Below, in pieces: positions 1 through 10,203 of a DNA stretch of 64,000 nt. The notes beneath the pieces are model-generated. The model was given only the letters and a program-made list of their open reading frames with translations. It made no database searches and was not told where the DNA came from. The stretch is from positions 4,836,001 to 4,900,000 of the forward strand of contig CAMRHE010000115.1 in NCBI GenBank assembly GCA_947044405.1, read 5' to 3'. Source of the stretch: Leptodactylus fallax (lineage: Eukaryota; Chordata; Amphibia; Anura; Leptodactylidae). The position numbers were made by a program, and so were the translations under genes. Within the stretch, counting starts at the first letter, position 1. The number at the start of each line of letters is the position of its first letter.

Positions 1-600
1 ATCAAAAACTCCCAAAAACCTGTATTAGTGAATCCAGCCTAAAAACTTCCCCAATGAAACAGACTTTGTAACAGTAATTTAATTTCTTAAAAGTAAGCCT
101 CTTTTTTCATGTACCATTGAGATATTTGCTTTTACGCCTTCATCTGAGAAAACATCTACAAAAACTCTGCTCTGTTTTCTTTTTCCTTTTAATATTTGTT
201 CTTGTATGTTATGTAATTGAGGAACTGTAGTTTGTGATCTTTCTCACTCTCCCCCAACTAGGTGCCAGCCTGTAAAATAGCACAGCAGACTGCTGGGTCT
301 TCGCTTGTCTGTTTGATCAAAATCACAGCACAAAAATTCAGTCAAACACTTACACAAACAGATTCCGCTCAGTGGGCGGATTTGCTATTTTCCACCTAAA
401 ATCTACCACAGCTGTCAAAAGATCTGTTATGAAACAGGCTAATTTGAGCAGGGGAACAGGTAATCATCAACCCGTCTTCTCACGTCATGTTAAATACTGA
501 CATGTTGTTACCTTCAGCACTGCTGAGTATGGCATTGCATTTTGATCCTTCTGAACAATCATCTGGATAGATACTGTAGTTGGACTCTAGAGTGTACAAT
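1..600. other. AT-rich sequence without recognisable feature
   Basis: I see no convincing reading frame, terminal inverted repeat or tandem array here. Short pyrimidine-rich stretches occur but no exon with paired splice signals could be supported. Confidence 0.5.
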
Positions 601-1081
601 ACAGTGTACACAGGGGCGTAAATACTGGGGTAGTGGCTTTAGCGGCTGCCACAGGGCCCAGGACATTAAGGGGCCCGGAGCCCTGTGGCAGCCGCTACAA
701 CGAGCCCCACAAACACTGCTATCATTATACTCTGGGGTCTTTTCAGACCCCTGAGTATAACGATCGGGGGTCCAGGGGACGTAAGAGAACATAAAAAACA
801 CTGTAACTTACCTCTCCTATGCTCCGGCAGGCTTTGGGCCTGTTTGGTGACATCCCAGACGTCAGCCGACGTCATTATGCGTCGCGACGCCGGCCTGGAT
901 CATGCGAGATCTGGTCCAGCATTGAAGATGGCCGAAGTAGCTCACGGGAGTGAACCGGAGCAAAGAAGAGGTAAATGACATTGTTTTTTAAACAATACAG
1001 TATCCTCCCCTGGGTCTCCGACCATTATACCCTAGGGTCTGAAAAAACCCCAGAGTATAATAATTGTTCATGGGTGGTCCA
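601..1081. repeat. Hairpin-rich dispersed repeat
   Basis: Contains a perfect 17-bp inverted repeat (641-657 against 680-696, core GCGGCTGCCACAGGGC) and two further hairpins of related sequence (725-740 against 745-760; 1025-1038 against 1047-1060) built on TTATACYCTRGGGTCT arms. A diverged copy of the first part appears at the far end of the window (63880-64000), which shows it is a dispersed repeat. I cannot assign a superfamily. Confidence 0.6.
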
Positions 1082-1195
1082 CTTTGGGGCATAATACTGT
1101 GTGCAGGGGCCACTATGCTGCATAATACTGTGTGCAGGGGCCACTATGCTGCATAATACTGTGTGCAGGGGCCACTAATGCGGCATAATACTGTG
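1082..1195. repeat. 31-bp minisatellite, left block
   Basis: About 3.5 tandem copies of a 31-bp unit containing GCATAATACTGTGTGCAGGG and GGCCACTATG. The array resumes at 1804 with the same unit, so the intervening MITE interrupts one array. Confidence 0.85.
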
Positions 1196-1239
1196 ACCAA
1201 AATAGTTCACCGAAGGGGACACTAAAGGAATCTTAATGG

Positions 1240-1803
1240 AATATCACCGAGAAAATGGCTAATATATAAAATAAAATACAAAACTTTATTGATATGCACT
1301 AAAACACTAATGTCCCAGATATAAGATAAAATATAGCACATTTCAAACAGAGATCTACAGTATAGTGAGGTTCTTATTCTCTAGGATATGAGTTATTTTC
1401 ATCTGTACTCATAGACTGAGCTTATTTTATGTGGGTAAGAAAAATCCTTTTAGGAATATGGCTCAGCTCACATTTCGCATGCCAGTGCGGCTTTTTCATT
1501 GTGTAGTGTACACCTGTTTAATGGAGTAGGAGGGTTGCTGCAGTATCACTTAATAGACAGCTACTCCACTTGGGTGTGTAACTATACTGCGTTTCTGGCT
1601 TAACATTAAAGTAGGAGAACAGAGGTTAGCGCTATTGGGTTTGTCGACATTATAACCAATTGTGCTATTTATATACTCCCTATGTCATAGTGTTATACCT
1701 TAGAGTTTGGGATTCGCTACACAATATTTTATCTTATATCTGGGACGTTATTGTTTTAGTTTTCTATTTTATATTACATATTAGCCATTTTCTCGGTGAT
1801 ATT
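1240..1803. mobile_element. MITE (TIR element) inserted in the minisatellite
   Basis: Both ends match in inverted orientation: AATATCACCGAGAAAATGGC at 1240 and its complement ending at 1803. Similarity extends roughly 75-90 bp inwards (to about 1330 and from about 1728). The internal part has no coding frame, so it is a non-autonomous DNA transposon. Target duplication is not clear because both flanks are minisatellite. Family not assigned. Confidence 0.75.
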
Positions 1804-1945
1804 GGCATAATACTGTGCCACTATGGGGCATAATACTGTGTGTAGGGGCCACTATGGGGCATAATACTGTGTGCAGGGGCCACTATGGGGCATAATACTG
1901 TGTGCAGGGGCCACTATGGGGCATAATAGTGTGCGCAGGAATGCG
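1804..1945. repeat. 31-bp minisatellite, right block
   Basis: Four or more copies of the same 31-bp unit as the left block, with GGCATAATACTGTG at each repeat start and GGGG in place of GCTG in the spacer. The last copies are degenerate and run into a G-rich tail. Confidence 0.85.
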
Positions 1946-2175
1946 GTTTGTGTGGGGGGAGGGGGGTGGTTGGGGGCAGCGGTTGGGGGGGCATGTCAAA
2001 TGTTCACCTTGGGGCCCAGCCATTCCTAGTTACACCACTGAGTGTACAGTACAATATTGTGTGGCCAAAGAGCTGAGGCATGGCTTGAAGCTCCATGGTC
2101 CTGGTGTTTTGTGCAGTATTTGTGTATATTTGTGTATATTTGTTCTAACATATGGGGGGACATTCTAGGTCCTCC

Positions 2176-3002
2176 ATAAAGGGGTTAGCCACTTTAAAAC
2201 ATACATTTGATTATAAAACAACTTATAAATAAGTAATAAAGGTGACAATAATAAACTCTGTAATATATCAAATTTAAGAAATAAATTTCCTTCTCAACTT
2301 TTCAAGCTGAATTTACATATTAGTCTACAGAGAGGGGAGGGGTGGCTTTGAAAAGCGCACTGATAGCTGCAATTACTAAAGTCTAACAGTGTACAGAATG
2401 AAGGAAGAATTAAAAGTCTCCTCTTCTCCCTCCATTCTCCATAGAGTTCTGTGTGTAAGGTGAATACGAAGACAGACTTAAGTAGGCGAGCAGCATAATA
2501 AATGAAGAAGAAAACAGGTTTCATTAATAATATATATCAAAAATTTTCTTATATTCTCCTGTACTATTCATTTATGAAAATATTTTTTATAACTGGAGGT
2601 GCACTTTAAATAAACTTTTCTCTGATGGGTGTACATGTTAATATAGTGCCACTTACTTAGCAGAGCTCTTTCCCCCTCTACCTCTTTTCATTATAACTTA
2701 TGGCCACTCCGATTCCCCTTTTGCTGCCCCCTGTTTTCTGTGGATGGCATCCAGATATGGAGGACCATGTGACCATAGAGTTCACAAAGCCTCCTACACT
2801 GAGCCTGCACTCCTTTCCAGAGCTCAGCATGTTCTATGGTGGATGGCTGAGTGATGTTTTAGTCACATGGTCTTCCAGGTATCACCATGTTATGGATGGG
2901 ATCGCCATCCACAGAAGACAGGGGATCAGCGGAGAAGGGGGAAAAGCAACCATCAATTGTAACAAAAAGCACAAATTGACATAAGGTGACCAACCCCTTT
3001 AA
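2176..3002. mobile_element. T2/Kolobok-like MITE
   Basis: Starts AAAGGGGTTAGCCAC and ends GTGACCAACCCCTTT, an imperfect inverted pair. Flanks are ATAA (2176-2179, one base off) and TTAA (2999-3002). The TTAA-AGGGG signature is what is known for amphibian T2/Kolobok MITEs. No transposase frame inside. Confidence 0.65.
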
Positions 3003-3157
3003 GTCCTAGATCCACATATAAACTGCAACATCTGTACCTCCTATTTGCCACTTACTATGAGCTTCTGTAATTTCACATCTGACAGAGTGTAATGCAGCTT
3101 ATCTATACATCAATTTTTTAAATTTTTTTTTATAATTGTAATTTCTATTAAAGTTTT

Positions 3158-6110
3158 TCAAAATATACAAAAACAAGAAAACATAAATGCAATATATAGC
3201 AAAAAGAAAATAGAGAATGTGACATGTAGGGCGATCACAGGCAAATAAGAGTAAACAGGAATGGTCATATAATCATACATGTCAAAAGTAATTTTAAGGG
3301 GAGATACAAGACAAGGACCAAGAGGAGGTGGGGGAACACATAAAGAGAGAAGGGGGAAATAGCTCCAGGAAACTACAAATCGTGGTAAGCCCAGAACGAA
3401 TTCCAGGGTCCCCAGGTCACCTGAAATCTCTCCTAAAAAAGCTGTCATTGAGGAGCACTTGGTAGAGATAGGAAAGCGGGCTTCACAGGTGAGCCAGACA
3501 TCCCTCATGAGGGCCATTGGGCCTAGTAGTGCAGTAGCTGGGGGTTTCTGAGGATTTGACCAGAGGAGGGAATGAGGGTGATAGGGTGCCAACCACAAAT
3601 TTTTGATCTCCATCCACTTGGAGTATGAAAGAAGGGTACACCAGGTCAGCACCCGCCGCAGCTGAGCAGCCCAATAATATAGGACTAAATTAAGGAGGAA
3701 GAGACCCCCTTTATCTTTAAGAGTCATCATGACTAATCTAGACAGCCTATGCCTCCCTCCAGGCCAGACAGAATAGAACTCTGTAAAGTGTAAAGGTCCT
3801 TTAATGGGATCGAAATCAGGAGGGTCTCGAATATTTGGGTAATATTGTCATTTTCACTGCGGAAATCCGGCCAAAAAGAGACAGAGAGAAGGCCATTCCT
3901 CTAGTGAGGAGGGCTTTTATGTGCCAGAAAAGTGGGGGGAAGTTAGCCTTATAGAGGTGGGAGTATGACATGGTAAGATGAATGCCTAGATATTTTAATG
4001 AGGTCTCCTGCCACCTGTATGGGAACGAGGTTTGAAGTGTAGTTAAATTAGGGAGGTGGGGGGGATTTGAATAGGAAAGTCTTCCATTTTAGAAGTGTTA
4101 ATCTTGTACCCTGATAGGTTGCCAAACCGTAGAGAACATGGAGTTTGGGACGGGTAATATGCAGATTAGTGAGGATCAAAAGGACATCATCCACAACCAG
4201 TGAAAGTTTAAACTTCTGATCTTGAACCTTAACCCCTATAATGTCTGGGTGCAGACGAATAACTGCCACCAGGGGCTCAATACAGAGGACAAATAGAAGG
4301 GATGAAAGCGGGCAGCGCTGCTGTGTGCCATTATGGAGGGGGAATGGGAAAAGGAGTTTAATCATAGCTGAGGGAGTTGAATAAAGGCCTCTAATTGGCA
4401 TTAAGAATAAAAGCCTCTAATTGCCGTTAAGAAGGGGCCTCTAAGGCCATGCATCTCAAGAGCAGCAAATAGGAAAACCCAACCCAGGTGATCAAAGGCC
4501 TTCTCCACGTCCAAGCTGAGAACCAAAAGTTTGGAACCAGATCTGTATACAATGTTGATCAGTTCACTCGTTCTCTTAGTATTATTTCGCCCCTGTCTGC
4601 AAGGCACAAACCCAACCTGATCTTTATGAATCAGAGATAGGAGACATATATTAAAGGGGTATTCCCATGACCATGATCATTTTAAAATTTGTAGATAGTT
4701 AAAAGTTAAACTTTTTTGCAAACATAAGTAATTAAACATTTTGCAGAGTGTTAAAGATTTTCTCTAAATATCTTGTGGTCACAAGTTGTTGTCTTGATCG
4801 GTTGCCAGTGGATACGACCATGAATGCAGGAACTTTCTAAGCTAAGAAAATCAGCCATGATGTCCTTATTGTGGCCGTGATATCTTCTGATACATGTAGT
4901 GTCCTTGGCTGATAACCTAGCTACAATAAGAAAATCATTGCTGGGTTCCTGACAAGTCCCAGACCATAGAAAGTTTCTGCATTTGTGGTCGTATCCATTG
5001 GCAACTGATCAAGAAAACAGATGTCACCACTAAGATGTCACCACTGGAGAAAATCTTTAAAACACTGCAGAATTTTTAACTACTTATATTTTCAAAAATG
5101 TTTAACTTTTAATTATCTACAAATATAGATATGATTATGTTCATGGGAATACCCCTTTAAGTCTGGAAGCCAAAAGTTTGGTGAACAGCTTGAGATCAGT
5201 GTTCAAGAGTACAATGGGTTTGTAATTTTTACAGTCCAGGTGGTCCTGGCCTTGCTTATGGGTAAGAGTAAGGAAGGAATGAAGAGCAGAGTCAGGGATG
5301 GGGTCACCATATATAAAGGCATTGAGCAGGGATACAAGCCATGGAGTGAGTTTGGCTCCAAAGACCTTGTAATACAGATAGGTAAGGACATCAGGCCCAG
5401 GTGATTTTCCATTGAGAAGGTCCTTAATTAACTGCTCTATTTCATCTGCAGATATGGGTTTATTCAATAGGGCCCGAGCTTCAGGGGAGAGGGTAAGGAG
5501 GCAAGACAACCACAAGTAATCATGTAAAAGCTCTGTTCTCTCACCCGAATCAGTGGGAAGATCTGTCAGCAAGGAATACAGCATAGAATAAAAATCATGA
5601 AACGTGAGGGCTATCTCAGCAGGGTTGTAAATCACTGCTTCATCAGAGCGTGGCAAGGCATAGGCTGTGCCCCTTTCCACCCGGTCCCTCAATTGCTTAG
5701 CCACAAGTATACGAGGTTTATTGAACCTTTCATAGTAGCGTTGTTTAGTATATAATAACAGCTTATTCACCTTCTGGAGAAGGACAGTTTTAATTTGGTC
5801 CCTCGATAAGCTGCTCAACACCACCCAACAGAGAGCAGAGGTCCGACAAGAGCATATTAGTATCTCATTATAGCTGAGATCCCAGAGCAATGCAATGACC
5901 ACGCATCATCACCTTCTGGGGCCTCCCATAGGGTAGCTTCTGATGAGACCAAACTCTCAATTAACTCAAAAAAAGTTTTAAAGGTGGAACCAAAGCTCCT
6001 CCCGGATCTATGTCCTCCAAAGGATGCCCTCATTAAGCCTCCAATGACGAACCTTGGTGCACGCATTGCAGGCAGTGAGCTCTATCATCGCCTTGGCGTG
6101 ATCAGACCAT
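3158..6110 (-). pseudogene. LINE ORF2 endonuclease tail and reverse transcriptase, disrupted
   Basis: Read right to left, the fragment opens with a SITWSDHA motif (about 6095-6120), the conserved end of L1-type endonuclease. At about 5400 comes an NGKSPGPD motif and at about 5220 a YKPIVLLNTDLK motif, both standard at the RT N-terminus of L1-like ORF2. After the inserted MITE the RT resumes with LDVEKAFDH (catalytic block A, about 4500-4530), then GTQQRCPLS (about 4310) and VVDD (about 4185-4195) where active elements have YADD or FADD. Downstream frames (4048-4401, 3158-3730) are shifted relative to each other. The replaced first residue of the catalytic box, the insertion and the frameshifts make it non-functional. 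In a live element it would nick DNA and reverse transcribe its own RNA in the nucleus. Confidence 0.8.
4651..5160. mobile_element. T2/Kolobok-like palindromic MITE inside the LINE RT
   Basis: Flanked by perfect TTAA (4651-4654 and 5157-5160). Ends are AGGGGTATTCCCATG and its exact complement. Inverted similarity continues for most of the 502-bp element, including a TTGTAGATAGTTAAAAGTTAA-like segment near each end, so the whole unit can fold back. No coding capacity. Confidence 0.85.
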
Positions 6111-6194
6111 GTGATGGAATCAATAGAGGCTCCCTGGAGAAGCCATCTCAGGTTTCTGCAGCAGCACTGGGGAATTGCTCAACTGGCAATTCCC

Positions 6195-6365
6195 TTACAC
6201 TGAGCCTGAGTTGCGCATATCCAGAAGTTGTTTTTGAAGTTCAATTAATTCATGTTGTTGATCCAGTACCGGGGTTTGTAACTTACAAAATTTTTCTTGG
6301 TAAGTAGAACCAAACTCTTGAAGCTCAGCCACGTATTGCCTCAAGGTGGTCACAACAGACTCCAT
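6195..6365 (-). pseudogene. Gag-like N-terminal coiled-coil fragment
   Basis: A 56-codon frame starting at ATG (6365) 18 bases downstream of an LTR-like end. It is rich in Leu, Gln and Glu in heptad-like spacing (begins MESVVTTLRQYVAELQEF), as in the N-terminal coiled coils of several Ty3/gypsy Gag proteins. It stops at TAA (6195-6197) and the LINE begins just beyond. I read it as the first part of a Gag gene truncated by the LINE junction. It is too short to classify to a clade. Confidence 0.45.
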
Positions 6366-6383
6366 TTTTGGGCGAGATTATTC

Positions 6384-6962
6384 TGTAACGGCCTGGGTCT
6401 GGTTCAGAGTCTTTTAGTGCAACTTACTTGGGGTAATTGCTAGGCTAAGCAAGTGTAGAAGCTGATGGAAATCCAGAAGAAGAGGAAGATGCAATAGCAG
6501 GTAGTTTCCAGGAGGTGGCAGAGGTCCAATATAACATAGTCATGTGGTCCAAGTTGGCAACAGGAGAATAGCACAGTACAAAGAGGTCAGACGAGAGAGT
6601 AGTCAACAAGCCGGGTCAGTATCAGGAGGTCACGCAGTAGCAAAATCGAAGATCAAGGAGAGGAGGTCGTAGTCAGGAAGCCAGGGGTCAATGCACATCA
6701 GTATTAGCAGCAGAGCAGGAGAGGCTAGCTAGATTACAGGATAAGTGCACAATAATTTCACAAAGCAGAAAGTGCAAGGCTGGGTTTAAATAGGAAGTTC
6801 AATCAAGGAACAGGGTGGAGCAAACCAGAGAGGCGGGAACTGAAGCTAGAGACAATGGGAACTAGGCTTTAGCTTAACACAGGAGCTGTCCAGGAGGCTG
6901 AATAGCTCAGTTGGAAAAGCTACAGCCTGGGACACTGAAGTCCCTAGGTTTATGTCCTGACA
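6384..6962 (-). repeat. Candidate LTR (minus orientation)
   Basis: In minus orientation the segment begins TGTCAGGACATAAACC (6962) and ends CCAGGCCGTTACA (6384), i.e. TG..CA limits. It is followed after a short leader by the gag-like ATG at 6365, which is the layout of a 5' LTR. A TTTAAATAGG stretch lies near 6785 on the plus strand. No second LTR and no matching target duplication were found, so the boundaries are tentative. Confidence 0.4.
6893..6962 (+). pseudogene. tRNA(Phe)-like sequence (tRNA relic or SINE head)
   Basis: Contains an exact A-box-like TAGCTCAGTTGG (6903-6914) preceded by an acceptor-like GGCTGAA, then CTGAAG, then GTCCCTAGG and a B-box-like GGTTTATGTCC. The order and sequence resemble vertebrate tRNA-Phe (GAA), but the anticodon arm is rearranged and the T arm is mutated, so it cannot be functional. 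It coincides with one edge of the candidate LTR. Confidence 0.4.
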
Positions 6963-6977
6963 ATGTCTTAATTATAC

Positions 6978-8152
6978 CATACCTCCCAACTTTCAAAGGA
7001 CAGAAAGAGGGATAGAATGTGTGGCGCACATAGTGCACCACTGCAAATTTAGCTCCACCTACTTCTTATGCTCCTACAGTCACTCTTCTATTATATGCCC
7101 CCACATTATAATGTTTCCCTCCAATTTCCCCCACAGTATAGTCCCTCTCTTGGTGCACTCACAGTTTAATGTCACCCTCCAGCTACGCCAGTTTAATGTT
7201 GCCCTCCAGCTGTTCCATAGTTTAAACTGGGGGCAACTAGATAGGGACATTAAACTGGGGCAACCGGAGGGGGACATTAAACTGTGGGGGCAGCATGAGG
7301 AGAACATTAAACAGGGGGTAGTTGGAGGAGGACATTAAACCATGGGCTAGCTGGAGGGGGACATTAAACAGGGGGCAACTAGAGGTGGGCATTAATGTCC
7401 CCCTCCAGCTGCCCCCCATTTAATGTCCTCTTCTAGCTCTCCCACGGTGTAATGTCCTCCTCCAGTTGCCCACAGTTTAATGTCCCTCTCCTGTTGCCCA
7501 CAGTTTAATGTCCCTCTCCAGTTGACCGCAGTTTAATGTCCCCCTCCAGTTGCCCCCACTTAAATGTCCCTCTTCATCTGCCCACACAGTTTAATACCCC
7601 CTATATCTACCCCCCACTTTAATGTCCTCCTGTATCTGCCCTCTAAGTTTAATGTCCCCCTCCATCTGCCCCCACAGTTTAATGCCCCCTCTATCTGCCG
7701 CAAAGTTTAATGCCCCCTGTATCTGCCCCCATAGTTTAATGCCCCCTCCACCCCAGTTTAATGCCCCCTGTATATGCCCCCAAAGTTTAATGTTCCCCTC
7801 CATCTGCCCCCCAGTTTAATGTCTTTCTTCATCTGCCAAAGTTTAACATAAAAATAACACTGATACTCACCTCTCCTCACTCTCCTGCTGCTCTGTCTGA
7901 GGTCTCTGCTCCAGCTGTCTTCAAGGAGCTGCAGGTACGATGTGAGTGATGTCATCACATCGCACTTACAGCTCCTGGGCCAGAGCGCACAGGGGGCAGA
8001 GTGGTGAGGCAGGAGTTGTCCGCGGATGGCTCCTGCTTCTCCACTGTATTCAACTCATCTGCGTCCTCCAGACGCAGATGAGTTGAAACCGGGACATAAT
8101 TCCCGCTGAATCTGGGACTGTCCCACTGATTCAAGGATGGTTGGGAGGTATG
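6978..8152. mobile_element. TIR element carrying a minisatellite
   Basis: Ends are CATACCTCCCAAC (6978-6990) and GTTGGGAGGTATG (8140-8152), a perfect 13-bp inverted pair. Flanks ATTATAC (6971-6977) and ATTACAC (8153-8159) match at 6 of 7 positions and may be a target duplication. Most of the interior is a minisatellite. The right 300 bp is unique and contains GACGCAGATGAGTTG palindromic segments. No transposase. Confidence 0.65.
7130..7850. repeat. ~30-bp minisatellite with an internal inversion
   Basis: Degenerate tandem units of about 22-30 bp built on AGTTTAATGTCCCCCTCCAG plus a TGCCCCCAC spacer. From about 7222 to 7392 the units are in the opposite orientation (GGGGGACATTAAACTG). The switch points are AGTTTAAACT (about 7218-7227) and CATTAATG (about 7390-7397). 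The array gives short repetitive reading frames on both strands that are not genes. Confidence 0.85.
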
Positions 8153-8184
8153 ATTACACTATTATCTGCACATATAAACTAAAT

Positions 8185-8360
8185 AATAATAATGATAATA
8201 CATTTTCTTTATACAGTATAGCGCCAACATATTCTGCAGCACTTTACAAATTGTATGGTTCAAGTACAGACAAAATGAGACATTACAAAGTAATAAATCA
8301 ATCCACACAATGGGATTGAGGTCCCTGCTCACAAGAACTTACAATCTATGAGGTAGAGGG
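8185..8360 (-). repeat. SINE 3' portion
   Basis: On the minus strand it contains AGATTGTAAGTTCTTGTGAG and AGTGCTGCAGAATATGTTGG, the 3' module shared with the SINE copy at 56876-57087. The tRNA-like head is missing here. Confidence 0.65.
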
Positions 8361-8385
8361 GGTGACATAAAAGGTAACTCTTTAT

Positions 8386-8790
8386 TTCACATGTAGGAAG
8401 TACGGGGAATTTACTATATGCCTGTATATGTGAAATATGTGTTCATTCCACTATAAACTACCCATAGAAACCTTTCATTCAATGTCTAGGAAGCACAGGG
8501 GATATACTACATGCCTGTATATGTGGAATATATTCATTCCACTATAAACTATTCATACAACCTTTTTATTTCATATTTAGGAAGAACTAGGAATTTACTA
8601 CATGCCTGTGTATGTGGAATATATGTTCATTCCACTGTAAACCTTTTTGTTCCATGTCTAGGAAGCCTAGGGAATTTACTATATGGTCTATATGTGGAAT
8701 ACGTGTTTGTTCCACTATGAAGTGAATGTGCAACCTGTTCATTCCATGCCTAGAAAACACAGGGTATTTACTATATGCCCCATAAACCAC
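8386..8790. repeat. Degenerate ~90-bp tandem repeat
   Basis: About 4.5 copies of an AT-rich unit. The marker AGGAAG-N-ACAGGG-like recurs at about 8395, 8489, 8579, 8661 and 8752 (spacings 94, 90, 82, 91), each followed by TTTACTAYATGCCTGTATATG and TTCATTCCACTATAAAC-like segments. Copies differ by substitutions and small indels. Confidence 0.75.
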
Positions 8791-9118
8791 ACAAAATTGT
8801 GTATGTTCCCTATATTACAAGGACCATATTGGAGCAGGTAAACTGTTGAATCCTTTTAAGACCAAGTCAATTTTCGTTTTTATGTTTTCAAATTTTCCTC
8901 CACATCTTCCAAAGCCCATGCCTTTTTTATGTTTTCACTGACATAGCATATGAGGACTTAATTTTTGCAAGAATATTCATTAAATATATCCATTTGTTAT
9001 GCAAATATATCCATTTTATCAATAAAAATGAGCAAAGGGAAGAAATACAAGAATTTATTACATAGCAATTAATGACAAGACAGAGGTGCGGATAATTAGA
9101 ACAGGGCCCTGCCAGATT
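8791..9118. other. Intergenic sequence with possible repeat fragment
   Basis: AT-rich. The part around 8925-8970 (CACTGACATAGCATATGAGG) resembles a common amphibian repeat and may be related to the stretch near 47.1-47.6 kb. No gene seen. Confidence 0.35.
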
Positions 9119-9362
9119 ATCTGTGATGTTTTAGTGATGTCATCCAGGTCCACATCAGGTCCTCACAGTGTCATGAAGCCTAGTGTGATGTCACGGCAAT
9201 GTTGCCATGCTACAAGCCTATTGTGATGTCGCCGGCCTCTGCTCTTAAATTCCATGTTCTATCTGAACTGCTTTGAGGGTTTTGTAGGAGAGAGAAGGAG
9301 GACAGTAGAGAGTACTGCTGAGGTACAAACTTCATTATTGTTACTGCGCAGATTATCTGCAA
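9119..9362 (+). promoter_or_regulatory. Candidate promoter with clustered CRE-like sites
   Basis: TGATGTCA occurs at 9135-9142 and 9186-9193, and TGATGTCG at 9224-9231, three CRE-like elements within 97 bp, all in the same orientation and just upstream of the open frame starting at 9363. A TTAAAT stretch lies near 9245. The spacing and position suggest a CREB/ATF-responsive proximal promoter. This is inference from motif clustering only. Confidence 0.4.
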
Positions 9363-10105
9363 ATGGATAAACTCCATAAACTTCAACCTGCTCAATCCCA
9401 GGACTCTGGGAAGAAGAGTGGAAGATGGAACTTGTTTGGGCGCTGTAAGTCCAAAATTGAGCAATGTTCAGCTGGGTCATCTGATTCCATCTCTGGCTCA
9501 TCTTTTAAAGAAGCTAAAATCCCAGCAAAAACATTGATGAACTTCTGGAAATGGAAGAACAGGAGCAAGGTGGTTCCACTGAACACTACTCCTGAAAAAG
9601 GGGAAGATGTACTGACCAAAGATTCACCAACAGAATTGAAACAAACTGTGGTGAATGTGAAGAAGCTGCCCCTCTCAGTCAGGAAGGGATATTATATAAC
9701 CTTGACAATACAACGTCCAAAGACTGAGGAAAAGAGTTTCTTGGATTATTTCCGTAAAAAGTCTACATCCCCGAGGATTCAGCCTCAAGTCCCAAAGTAC
9801 AGGACTGTCAGGACCCAAGTGAGGGGAACCCTGATGTCATCCCAACAGCTTCAAAAAGCACAAGCATAGATCCAGTATTAAAAGTCACGGTGGCCACACA
9901 GGTATAGAGGAGAGACCTAGAGATCACCTCGGAGGTGTCATCCCCACGTTTCACTGGAAAAAGTAAACTTCCCATCTTTCCACCCATAGAAACATCAATA
10001 CCTAAAGAAGAGCCCTGCATCTCTAAGCCCCTACCACCGATCAGAAGATGCCTCATTTTCGTCAAAGAAGCTGAACCTTATAACAGACTGGTAGGAGACT
10101 GGTAG
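9363..10105 (+). pseudogene. Orphan single-exon gene, frameshifted and nonsense-mutated
   Basis: I do not recognise the family. From ATG 9363 an open frame of 168 codons runs to 9869. It is basic and Ser/Lys-rich, with WNLFGRCKSK near residue 22 and a NFWKWKNRSK segment near residue 60, no signal peptide and no membrane segment. From about 9770 the sequence makes better protein sense in another frame (low-complexity SSPKVQDCQDPSEG then, after a TAG at 9905-9907, FPPIETSIPKEEPC and LIFVKEAEPYNRLVGDW), which ends at TAG 10103-10105. A short C run near 9768-9771 sits at the frame switch, so an indel there may be a sequencing error or real decay. AATAAA follows at 10204-10209, about 100 bp after the later stop. 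The layout (promoter-like sites, one exon, poly(A) signal) fits a small host gene or a processed copy of one. Confidence 0.5.
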
Positions 10106-10203
10106 TGAAGAACATCAGACCAGTGAGAACATCAATCAACATTACTTTTTATTTATTAGTATCTGAGGACATAGATGTCATATTAAAGGGTCTCTTCATA
10201 TAA

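Larger units (their letters stand above)
3128..6190 (-). mobile_element. L1-clade LINE, 3' half (5' end missing)
   Basis: Minus-strand remnant running from the C-terminal edge of the endonuclease domain (about 6110) through reverse transcriptase to an A/T-rich 3' tail near 3128-3160 with an AATAGAAATT-like poly(A) signal. Order and motifs fit an L1/Tx1-type ORF2. It is interrupted by a TTAA-flanked MITE at 4651-5160 and carries frameshifts. ORF1 and the endonuclease N-terminus are absent here. The upstream junction near 6190 abuts an unrelated gag-like frame. Confidence 0.85.

Noticed and set aside
7237..7819. Repetitive peptide frames in the 7-kb minisatellite, CRISPR-like at first glance
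   Set aside because: Eukaryotic minisatellite; units are contiguous without unique spacers, and the frames encode only the repeat.
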